Shown here one piece after another: positions 1 to 7,040 of a stretch of 35,160 nt of DNA (position 1 is the first letter of the stretch; each line of letters opens with the position of its first letter). Source of the DNA: an uncultured Bacteroides sp. (GTDB lineage: Bacteria; Bacteroidota; Bacteroidia; Bacteroidales; Bacteroidaceae); the NCBI GenBank assembly GCA_900546355.1, contig URCM01000020.1, forward strand, positions 1 to 35,160, given 5' to 3'. The position numbers and the translations under genes were made by a program. The notes below the pieces were generated by a model. It worked only from the letters and a program-made list of their open reading frames with translations. It was not told the origin of the DNA and made no database searches.

Positions 1-22
1 CTTGAACTATCTCTAATTCAAG
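1..22 (-). terminator. Possible hairpin downstream of tRNA-Phe, at window edge
   Basis: Arms CTTGAA and TTCAAG with a 10-nt spacer lie 26 nt past the tRNA 3' end. Any U-tract would fall outside the window, so this may be a terminator or only a short chance palindrome. Confidence 0.25.
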
Positions 23-47
23 GGTTTTCTAAAAGTGAAAGCTTTTT

Positions 48-123
48 TGGTGGTGCCAACGGGAATCGAACCAGTGACACAAGGATTTTCAGTCCTTTGC
101 TCTACCAACTGAGCTATGGCACC
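48..123 (-). tRNA. tRNA-Phe (GAA anticodon)
   Basis: Read on the minus strand this is a 76-nt cloverleaf. The 7-bp acceptor stem pairs GGTGCCA with TGGCACC, followed by discriminator A and a genomically encoded CCA. The D arm contains AGCTCAGTTGGTAGAGC. The anticodon stem AAGGA/TCCTT closes the loop CTGAAAA, giving anticodon GAA for phenylalanine. The T arm contains GGTTCGATTCC. It is a stand-alone gene with its own promoter just upstream. Confidence 0.97.
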
Positions 124-156
124 AACTTTACAATCATTGTTTCTTGATTGCGAGTG

Positions 157-187
157 CAAAGGTAGGCAAATTTTTTGAATCTGCAAA
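157..187 (-). promoter_or_regulatory. Bacteroidetes-type promoter of tRNA-Phe
   Basis: On the minus strand the -33 element TTTG (184-187) is followed by exactly 19 nt and then the -7 element TACCTTTG (157-164). This matches the Bacteroides housekeeping consensus TTTG/TAnnTTTG. The -7 box lies 33 nt upstream of the mature tRNA 5' end. Confidence 0.85.
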
Positions 188-318
188 CTATTTTGAAACT
201 TTTTTATCAAAAGTGTAGAAATAACCGGGAAAGCAACAGGACAAACGTTTTTTTTATGTACTTTCGGTCAAAATTGACAAGAAAGAACAACGATGTGTGC
301 AACTAAAATCAATAGACA

Positions 319-1836
319 ATGAAGAAAATATATCCGAAAGAATGGTTGGAATTGCATCCTTATCAAATTGTGGACGAAGTAGACCGCTATTACACCGATG
401 TAGCCAATCAGATTTACCAAGTACTGAACACGCCTTTAGCAGACGGAATGTTTGAGGAGAAGGATGCCCGCTATTTTAGCCTTTGCCTGACAGCCTGGTT
501 TGAGGATGTCATCAGCCAAGTAGGAATTTGGACTACTTTTACAGCAGCGTGTAAGAAACGTTACGGGAACTGGCTTCCCTTTTATCCGCTGGATGAAAAT
601 TATTACCCCGATGAAATTAATGTCGAAGACATACGCTTTCTGTTATGGCATCATATACAGTTCTCTTCCCGGGATGAAGGACGTATTATTAATCCCGAAA
701 ATCCGGGAATAGAACTCATCGCGAATGAACTTTACTGCATATTGGATGAGATTTATGAAACGGCACCCGAAAATGAACGGCTTTGGCTATTTATGCATCC
801 CAAGGGAAAAGGAGGATGGGACAGTTTCGAGAAGTATCGTTTAGTATTGCAATGGTTTCATTATGGCTCTTATTTCAATATCGAAAACCAAGAGCAATAT
901 GAGGATGAATTAGAAGAAATAACAAGCGATTTAAGCGAGGATTGGCAAGGGAAGAAGAACTTGCTCGTATATAACACCTATACAGCCTTGATGTTGCAAG
1001 GGCGCAGAGGACCTTTATCATTCACTTCTTGCGAATGGCTGGCATTGTGGGCTGAACAGAACAACGGTCCGCAAGAATGGCGTTCGACAAAGGAGTATAT
1101 AGAAAGTTTCTTCTTGCTTACAGGGGAAGATGACGGTTTCTTGTATTTACAGGACCTATGCGGTAATGATGAAGTGTATCGAGTTGCTAAGGAATCTTTC
1201 GACTTGAGTTCTATCAAAGACAGGCAAGTGGGTGAATCAGTTGCTCTCTGCACCTTGCTGCATTATGGAAAAGTGTGGAATCAAATAGGTATAATGAGTC
1301 TGTTGCCGTCATTGAATAATGACATAAAGCAAGCTGTAGAAAGCCTGCGTGACAAAAAAGAACATCGGAACGAAAAGGCTGTGTATGAAGATTTCATACG
1401 GGCAACCGGCGGAAAGCCTTTTTATTTCTGCAAATCCCGGCAGGAAATGATTGGTTTCCTGACTCATGAGATGAAATACCGTACGGCTGAAGGATTGAAG
1501 TTGCCTTCAATAAGAGCAAAGCATGGATTGATCTTGATGGCAAGTCCTCGAACCGGGCTGTACATACAAACCCAGTTATGCGAATGTGTCAAGTCGCCCG
1601 ACAATCCGTTTTACGATGCAAAAGCCGCTGCTCAAAAAGCGCTTTCTTTCTTACTTAGCCCGGACGTGATTCCATACGACTTGAGTTGCATGTTGCAAGA
1701 CAGGGGCATGCTACCGGATGCGATGCTGAACAGCTTGAAAGGAGAAGAGTACGGACGGAAATTCTTACAACAAAACGCGCACTTTCTGACAGATTATTTC
1801 TTCCACCGTTGCCGGGAGAAAGATTATGATGCATAA
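319..1836 (+). CDS. Hypothetical cytoplasmic protein, DUF3843-like
   Basis: This 505-aa protein has no signal peptide, lipobox or membrane segment, so it is probably cytoplasmic. It is rich in aromatic and acidic residues. The N-terminus (IYPKEWLELHPY, residues 4-15) and the run of Trp/Tyr-rich helices resemble the Bacteroidales family I recall as DUF3843; that assignment is from memory. No catalytic motif is recognisable. It stands alone: tRNA-Phe lies divergently upstream and thiL converges downstream. The 195-nt upstream gap contains a weak -7-like TACTTTCG (259-266) without a clear -33 box. The start ATG at 319 is the first in frame and gives a natural N-terminus. Function unknown. Confidence 0.85.
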   Translation: MKKIYPKEWLELHPYQIVDEVDRYYTDVANQIYQVLNTPLADGMFEEKDARYFSLCLTAWFEDVISQVGIWTTFTAACKKRYGNWLPFYPLDENYYPDEINVEDIRFLLWHHIQFSSRDEGRIINPENPGIELIANELYCILDEIYETAPENERLWLFMHPKGKGGWDSFEKYRLVLQWFHYGSYFNIENQEQYEDELEEITSDLSEDWQGKKNLLVYNTYTALMLQGRRGPLSFTSCEWLALWAEQNNGPQEWRSTKEYIESFFLLTGEDDGFLYLQDLCGNDEVYRVAKESFDLSSIKDRQVGESVALCTLLHYGKVWNQIGIMSLLPSLNNDIKQAVESLRDKKEHRNEKAVYEDFIRATGGKPFYFCKSRQEMIGFLTHEMKYRTAEGLKLPSIRAKHGLILMASPRTGLYIQTQLCECVKSPDNPFYDAKAAAQKALSFLLSPDVIPYDLSCMLQDRGMLPDAMLNSLKGEEYGRKFLQQNAHFLTDYFFHRCREKDYDA

Positions 1837-1840
1837 TTTA

Positions 1841-1931
1841 AGCATTCTATTCACCACAGAGGACACAGAAGCACACAGAGTATTTAAATTTTTCTCTGTG
1901 GTACTCTGTGTCCTCTGTGGTGGATAATGCT
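1841..1931. repeat. Long CACAGAGG-type hairpin repeat (subtype A), convergent junction
   Basis: The left arm (1852-1880) starts CACCACAGAGGACACAGA and the right arm (1894-1922) is its reverse complement at about 25 of 29 positions, with a 13-nt AT-rich loop. AGCATT (1841-1846) and AATGCT (1926-1931) extend the inverted repeat outward. It sits between the 3' ends of the DUF3843-like gene and thiL, where it could act as a bidirectional terminator, although there is no long T-tract. Related hairpins lie at 9442, 11913, 12656 and 15719. Confidence 0.9.
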
Positions 1932-1942
1932 ATTTCTATATC

Positions 1943-2977
1943 TTACTTCAGCGGATTCCAGCCTTGGGCTTTCAGTTCCAGCTCGGTGCCATCGCGCGTA
2001 AGCAAGGCACAACCTAACGCAGGCTTGGTGATGTAGCCGATGACTTTCACATCCTTTATCTGTTCCACTTGTTCGTGCACCGTGAGGGGAACGGTGAAGA
2101 GCAGCTCGTAATCTTCGCCTCCATTCAATGCACAGGTCGAAAGGTTCATGTTGAATTCTTCCGCCATGACAGCGGTCTGGTAATCTATCGGGATGCGCTC
2201 CTCGTAAACCCGGCATCCTACCTTGCTTTGCGTACAGATATGCAACAATTCAGAAGAAAGTCCGTCGGAAATGTCCATCATTGCCGTGGGCTTGATTCCG
2301 GCTTTTGCCAGGCTTTCGATAATGTCGCGCCGTGCTTCCGGTTTCAGGAAACGTTCCAACAGGTATTCTTTTCCTGCAAAGTCGGGTTGCACATCCTTTT
2401 CTCCTTGGAACACGGCTTTCTCACGTTCCATCAGCTGGAGGCCCATGTAGGCAGCTCCCAAGTCGCCTGTCACGCAAATCAAGTCGGTTTCTTTCGCACC
2501 GTTGCGGTACACAACCTGGTCTTTTGCCGCCTCGCCGATGCAGGTGATAGAAATGGCAAGGCCTGTGACCGAAGAAGTGGTATCACCTCCTACGATGTCC
2601 ACATGGTGTTGGCGGCACGCCAGCTTTACCCCGTCGTAGAAGTCTTCGAGGTCCTCTATGCAGAAGCGTTTCGATACGGCAAGCGATACGGTAATCTGCT
2701 TCGGCATGCCGTTCATGGCATAGATATCCGAGAAATTCACCATGGCCGACTTGTATCCCAAGTGCTTTAGCGGAGTATATACCAGGTCGAAATGTACGCC
2801 TTCCATCAGCAGGTCGGTAGTAACCAATACCTGTTTATCCGGATAGGAGAGTACGGCGGCGTCATCGCCTACGCCGTACACCGACTCCTTGTTCTCCAAT
2901 TTAATATCTTCCGTCAGACGCTTGATTAAGCCAAATTCGCCGAGCGTCGCTATTTCTGTTCTGTTCCCTTCGTGCAT
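1943..2977 (-). CDS. thiL: Thiamine-monophosphate kinase ThiL
   Basis: ThiL phosphorylates thiamine monophosphate to thiamine diphosphate with ATP, the last step of cofactor synthesis in the cytosol. The 344-aa length is usual for the family. The PurM/AIR-synthase-like signatures are visible: GVGDDAAVL (35-43), TTDLLMEGVHF (53-63), and GYKSAMVNFSDIYAMNG (74-90), followed by VGGDTTSS near 138 and MMDISDGLSSEL in the C-terminal half. These include the acidic residues that bind Mg-ATP. It is the last gene of the sppA-lpxK-pnp-thiL operon and starts only 3 nt after the phosphorylase stop codon, so the two are probably translationally coupled. The large repeat hairpin at 1841-1931 lies just past its stop codon. 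Confidence 0.96.
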   Translation of the reverse strand: MHEGNRTEIATLGEFGLIKRLTEDIKLENKESVYGVGDDAAVLSYPDKQVLVTTDLLMEGVHFDLVYTPLKHLGYKSAMVNFSDIYAMNGMPKQITVSLAVSKRFCIEDLEDFYDGVKLACRQHHVDIVGGDTTSSVTGLAISITCIGEAAKDQVVYRNGAKETDLICVTGDLGAAYMGLQLMEREKAVFQGEKDVQPDFAGKEYLLERFLKPEARRDIIESLAKAGIKPTAMMDISDGLSSELLHICTQSKVGCRVYEERIPIDYQTAVMAEEFNMNLSTCALNGGEDYELLFTVPLTVHEQVEQIKDVKVIGYITKPALGCALLTRDGTELELKAQGWNPLK

Positions 2978-2980
2978 GGC

Positions 2981-3790
2981 TTACGCTCTGTTTATCAGTT
3001 CTCTCATAATAGTGGTCATGCGCGGCTGGGCGGCATCTGCCGCCTTTTGCACTTCTTCGTGGGATACTTCCACGATTTTACCTTCTACGCCTAAGTCGGT
3101 GATGACCGATACGCCAAACACTTTAATGCCGCAATGGTTTGCCACGATGACCTCGGGCACGGTCGACATACCTACCGCATCACCGCCCAAGATATGAAAC
3201 ATCTTGTATTCCGCCGGCGTTTCGAATGTCGGGCCTTGTGTGCCTACGTATACGCCTTGCTGTACCTTGATGCCTTTTTCCTTGGCGATTTCCAATGCCT
3301 TGGCGATTAATTCCTTCGAATATGCCTCGCTCATGTCCGGGAAGCGGGGACCGTAATCGATGTTCTTTCCACGCAACGGATGTTCGGGGAAGAGGTTGAT
3401 GTGGTCGGTGATAATCATCAAGTCGCCTATCTCGAAATCAGGGTTCATGCCTCCGGCTGCGTTTGATACAAAGAGGGTTTTGATACCCAATTCACGCATC
3501 ACCCGCACAGGGAAGGTCACTTGTTGCATCGAATAGCCTTCGTAGAAGTGGAAACGCCCTTGCATCGCCAGGATGTCTTTCCCGCCCAATTTGCCGAATA
3601 TCAGCTTACCGCTATGTCCTTCTACGGTTGAAAGGGGAAAGTTGGGGATATCTTTGTAATTTATTTCATATTTATCGGTTATCTCATGTACTAAACTTCC
3701 CAAACCGGTTCCCAAGATGATGGCGGTTTCGGGATGAGTCTGCATTTTAGCCTTCAGAAAGGCGGCTGTTTCTTGTATTTTCTCTAACAT
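2981..3790 (-). CDS. punA: Purine nucleoside phosphorylase (trimeric, PNP-I/MTAP family)
   Basis: This 269-aa cytosolic enzyme cleaves purine nucleosides with phosphate to free base and (deoxy)ribose-1-phosphate. Family signatures are the phosphate-binding ILGTGLGSL (25-33), VEGHSG (56-61), GRFHFYEGY (78-86), SNAAGGMNP (109-117), GPTFETPAE with the base-contacting Glu, and GMSTVPE. In the base-recognition segment SVITDLG the residue aligned with the Asn of mammalian PNP (SLITN) is Asp232, as in the MTAP branch, so the preferred base may differ from the usual 6-oxopurines. The start ATG lies inside the end of lpxK (44-nt overlap, different frame). The next ATG-led alternative would remove the conserved N-terminal helix, so this start is kept. 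Confidence 0.95.
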   Translation of the reverse strand: MLEKIQETAAFLKAKMQTHPETAIILGTGLGSLVHEITDKYEINYKDIPNFPLSTVEGHSGKLIFGKLGGKDILAMQGRFHFYEGYSMQQVTFPVRVMRELGIKTLFVSNAAGGMNPDFEIGDLMIITDHINLFPEHPLRGKNIDYGPRFPDMSEAYSKELIAKALEIAKEKGIKVQQGVYVGTQGPTFETPAEYKMFHILGGDAVGMSTVPEVIVANHCGIKVFGVSVITDLGVEGKIVEVSHEEVQKAADAAQPRMTTIMRELINRA

Positions 3791-4862
3791 ACGCTATAAT
3801 GTTTTGGTTAAACATGATTCGTTCTTCCTCGTTGAGGAAACTGACCTCAATGGGTAATACATATATATAAGGTGTCAGGCCCGGGTCTATATCCGGATGC
3901 CCGATAAGTCTTGCGGCGTCTTTCTCGGTTGTAATGACCAGCCGTTTCCCTTCCGGCAGCTTTTCAAATGCGGTACGGATGCGGCGCATATCCTCGGCAT
4001 CGAAAGCATGGTGGTCGGGGAAAGTCAGCGGTGTGACATGGGGACTGTATTCCGATAGCTTCCGGATGAGCGGGGCGGGAGAAGCGATGCCTGTCAACAG
4101 CAGGATATGTTCGTCCGCCTGCAGACTTTCCAGTTTGCGCTCTGGTTCAGCGGCAAACAAAGCTTGCAATCTGCCGTATGCCAGCGTGGTATAAAAGAGC
4201 GACTGGTTTGGGGCAGGGGCGATTTCTTTCTGTATAGCCTTTTGTTCTTCCTCCGTCAAACCGGAAGGACATTTGCTTACCAGGATGATGTCCGCCCGTC
4301 TTTTTCCACCGACCGGTTCGCGCAACCGTCCTGCAGGAAGTAGCTTATCCCTTGTTATCAACCGGTTGTAATCGGTAAGCAGGATGCTGAAGCCCGGCTT
4401 CACGTACCGATGCTGGAAAGCATCATCCAAGAGAATCACCCGTGTGCCGGGAGCTGTATGCCCGTCGGTTAACCGCCGGATGCCTTCACACCGGTCTTCG
4501 TCTACCGCTACGTAGATATCGGGAAACTTGTGCAGCATTTGGTAAGGTTCATCACCTATCTCCTCAATGGGCGTTTCCGGATTCCCTAACACAAATCCTT
4601 TCGATTTCCGTTTGTATCCCCGGCTTAATACCGCAACCTGGTATTCTGGCCGTAATAAGCGTATCAGGTATTCGGTATGCGGGGTCTTGCCCGTGCCTCC
4701 TACCGTGAGGTTCCCGATGCAGATAACCGGAACGGAAAACGTGTGCTCGCGCAATATTCCTTTATCGAAAAAGAAGTTGCGCAAGCGCACGCCTGCTCCG
4801 TATAGCGCGGCTACAGGAAGCAGGCTGCGGTATATCTTGATGACATTCCGGTGGTCGCTCAT
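3747..4862 (-). CDS. lpxK: Tetraacyldisaccharide 4'-kinase LpxK
   Basis: LpxK phosphorylates the 4' position of the lipid A disaccharide precursor at the inner face of the inner membrane. The 371-aa protein carries an N-terminal amphipathic region (YRSLLPVAALYGAG), the unusual LpxK P-loop GNLTVGGTGKTP (50-61), the motif ILLDDAFQHR after about residue 140, and TFPDHHAF and TTEKDAARL in the C-terminal half, all typical of the family. Its start codon overlaps the sppA stop codon by one base. Its 3' end overlaps the phosphorylase start by 44 nt, so the C-terminal 14 residues (after IIAYV) are encoded in sequence shared with the next gene in another frame. Confidence 0.96.
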   Translation of the reverse strand: MSDHRNVIKIYRSLLPVAALYGAGVRLRNFFFDKGILREHTFSVPVICIGNLTVGGTGKTPHTEYLIRLLRPEYQVAVLSRGYKRKSKGFVLGNPETPIEEIGDEPYQMLHKFPDIYVAVDEDRCEGIRRLTDGHTAPGTRVILLDDAFQHRYVKPGFSILLTDYNRLITRDKLLPAGRLREPVGGKRRADIILVSKCPSGLTEEEQKAIQKEIAPAPNQSLFYTTLAYGRLQALFAAEPERKLESLQADEHILLLTGIASPAPLIRKLSEYSPHVTPLTFPDHHAFDAEDMRRIRTAFEKLPEGKRLVITTEKDAARLIGHPDIDPGLTPYIYVLPIEVSFLNEEERIMFNQNIIAYVRENTRNSRLSEG

Positions 4863-6628
4863 TATTTAATCGTTATCATGAATGGCAGGCGTGCCTGGAC
4901 CGGGTCGCTGTTTTTAAGGTTTTGCATGTGACGGAACGGTTCGTAGAATACGCCCAACTCGTCTTTCATCCGTGCCGACAAATAACGGTCTGTACCCGAA
5001 CTCATCAGGCTGCTGATGAAATCTTCCTGTTTGGGATAACTCATCACGGTGTAGTCTTCTATCTCCGCGCGTTCGGCGGCAACCGCTATCGCCCGGTCGA
5101 TTCCTCCCAATTCATCCACCAGCTTCAGGTCTTTCGCCATTTCGCCCGTCCACACTCTGCCTTCGGCTATCTTCTTGATTTCGTCTATCGGCATCTTGCG
5201 TCCGTCGGCACAACGTTGGGTAAAGAGTTCGTATCCTTTGTTTACCATGTTCTGCATCAGTGCCTTCTCTTCTTCGTTGAACGGGCGGGTGATGTCGCCT
5301 AAGTCCGCCAGTTTATTGGTCTTCACACCGTCAAAATGAATGCCCAGTTTGTCATTCAGCAACTTTCCGGCATTGGGGATTGCGCCGTAGATGCCGATGG
5401 AGCCGGTCAGCGTGGTAGGCTGGGCTACAATCCAGTCGGCGGCACACGAGATGTAATAGCCACCCGATGCCGCATAGTCGCCCATCGAGACGATGACGGG
5501 TTTCTTTTCCTTTAGCAACGTTACTTCACGCCAGATTTCTTCCGAGCCGAACGCGCTTCCTCCCGGCGAGTTTACACGGAGCACGACTGCCTTGACGCTT
5601 TCGTCTTCGCGCAGCTTGCGCAAGTCTTTGGTCACTTTTCCCGGATCGATTCCTTCATCGGTGGGAAGCTCGCTGGAACCGATTGTTCCAGCCGCATAAT
5701 AAACGGCGAGGATGTTTCCGCTCTTGTCTTTCGGCACATTGCGCTGCACGTTCACCATGTCGTCCAGGTAGAGCTTGTTCAGCGCGTCGTCTTCCTCGGT
5801 ATCGGTCAGTTGCTTCAGGTAGGCCAGCATTTCGTCCTGATACATCAAGGTGTCGGCAAGCCCTGTGGCGATGTAGGTTTCAGTAGGCTGCAAGTCCATG
5901 TTCCGGTCGGCAAGCGCGTTGAGGCTATCAGCCGGGATGTTACGCGACTCTGCCACATCTGCCACCATTTGTCCCCATATCGAGTTGACGAAAGCTTGCG
6001 TCTGCTCGCGGTTGGCATCGCTCATCTGTGTAGCGATGTAAGGTTCTACCGCCGATTTGTAAGTGCCTACACGGAATACCTGCATTTCTATGCCTATCTT
6101 GTCGTACAGGTCTTTCAGGAAATAGGTTTGCGTGGCGAGTCCGTGCCAGCCCAGGCTTCCTTGCGGGTTGATTGCCACCTTGTCGGCTACGCTTGCCAGG
6201 TAATAGGTGTTTTGCAGGTAATTTCCTCCGTACGCGACGATGAATTTCCCGCTTTCCTTAAAATCCACCAAAGCATTCCGTATTTCTTCCAGCGAGGCCG
6301 GCGAGCAGGAAAAAGCACCCGCGTTCAGGCAGATGCCTTTTATTTTTTCGTTGTCTTTCGCTTTCTTTATCGAGCTGAGGATGTCATCCAGTCCGTATGT
6401 CCCAAAGTCATCGCCCATCAGTTGGCTCAGCGGATTGGGTTGCGAACGCTCTTCCACGCTTCCGCTCAAGTTAAGGATAAATACCGAATTGTCGTTCACT
6501 TTCGTTTCACTTCCCGATGAGGAAGCCACCATGCCGGCAACGCTCATGATGCCGATGATGGTGAATACTACTCCTACGATGCAGACTCCTACGATGGCAG
6601 CCAGCATGTACTTTAAGAAATCTTTCAT
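4862..6628 (-). CDS. sppA: Signal peptide peptidase SppA, long (67K) type
   Basis: SppA is a membrane-anchored serine protease that degrades cleaved signal peptides. The 588-aa protein has one N-terminal membrane segment (about 8-34) and two tandem S49/ClpP-fold repeats, the long E. coli-like form. The general base is Lys191 in FRVGTYKSAVEPY (N-terminal repeat) and the nucleophile is Ser388 in MGDYAASGGYY (C-terminal repeat); RVNSPGGSAFGSEEI (351-365) forms the conserved oxyanion region. Both catalytic residues are present, so the enzyme should be active. It is the first gene of the sppA-lpxK-pnp-thiL operon and has a strong promoter 35 nt upstream. Confidence 0.96.
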   Translation of the reverse strand: MKDFLKYMLAAIVGVCIVGVVFTIIGIMSVAGMVASSSGSETKVNDNSVFILNLSGSVEERSQPNPLSQLMGDDFGTYGLDDILSSIKKAKDNEKIKGICLNAGAFSCSPASLEEIRNALVDFKESGKFIVAYGGNYLQNTYYLASVADKVAINPQGSLGWHGLATQTYFLKDLYDKIGIEMQVFRVGTYKSAVEPYIATQMSDANREQTQAFVNSIWGQMVADVAESRNIPADSLNALADRNMDLQPTETYIATGLADTLMYQDEMLAYLKQLTDTEEDDALNKLYLDDMVNVQRNVPKDKSGNILAVYYAAGTIGSSELPTDEGIDPGKVTKDLRKLREDESVKAVVLRVNSPGGSAFGSEEIWREVTLLKEKKPVIVSMGDYAASGGYYISCAADWIVAQPTTLTGSIGIYGAIPNAGKLLNDKLGIHFDGVKTNKLADLGDITRPFNEEEKALMQNMVNKGYELFTQRCADGRKMPIDEIKKIAEGRVWTGEMAKDLKLVDELGGIDRAIAVAAERAEIEDYTVMSYPKQEDFISSLMSSGTDRYLSARMKDELGVFYEPFRHMQNLKNSDPVQARLPFMITIK

Positions 6629-6662
6629 TTTTGTCAGGTATTTGGTTTAATTTTCTTCCGCA

Positions 6663-6693
6663 CAAAGATAACGATTTTCAGGTATTTTACAAA
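6663..6693 (-). promoter_or_regulatory. Bacteroidetes-type promoter of the sppA operon
   Basis: On the minus strand TTTG (6690-6693), 19 nt, then TATCTTTG (6663-6670). This is a full match to the Bacteroides -33/-7 consensus. The -7 box ends 34 nt before the sppA ATG. It probably drives all four genes. Confidence 0.85.
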
Positions 6694-6824
6694 TATCCGT
6701 AAAGAAAAGCGTGTTCTCGGCAGGAAAGGTATTTTAATGTCTTGTCGGATGTGGGGATGCCGGAGTCGCCTGGATTGCCAGCCGCTTATAACTGTTTCAC
6801 CGGTTTTAATGCATTCGAACTTTA

Positions 6825-6865
6825 GTTTCAGAGCATTGAAACCAAAGTTTCAGTATAATTGAAAT
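6825..6865. repeat. Two tandem GTTTCA/TGAAAC palindromes
   Basis: Perfect arms GTTTCA and TGAAAC at 6825-6842 are followed by a less perfect copy (GTTTCA ... TGAAA) at 6847-6865, with centres about 22 nt apart. They lie in the 412-nt gap between the downstream permease gene and sppA, about 130 nt upstream of the sppA -33 box. They could be regulator sites for sppA or a small dispersed repeat. The rest of this gap holds only the sppA promoter and the permease terminator. Confidence 0.45.
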
Positions 6866-6925
6866 AGCCGAAACTATTGTTGCGTGACAACGGCATTATA
6901 GGTTTCTGGGAAGCCGAATCTGGTT

Positions 6926-6976
6926 AAAAAAGAAAAAGCCGCCGGTTACTTTGCTTCACGCAAGCCTGCCGGCGGC
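6926..6976 (-). terminator. Rho-independent terminator of the export operon
   Basis: On the minus strand a GCCGCCGG/CCGGCGGC stem (6969-6976 with 6938-6945) is followed by a T-rich run (TTTTTCTTTTTT, 6926-6937). It lies about 65 nt past the stop of the last permease gene and separates the export cluster from sppA. Confidence 0.85.
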
Positions 6977-7040
6977 ATAAATAATCAGAGAGAATTGATG
7001 CTGGTAATAGGTTATAGTCAATCAGACATAAAGTGCGTAA

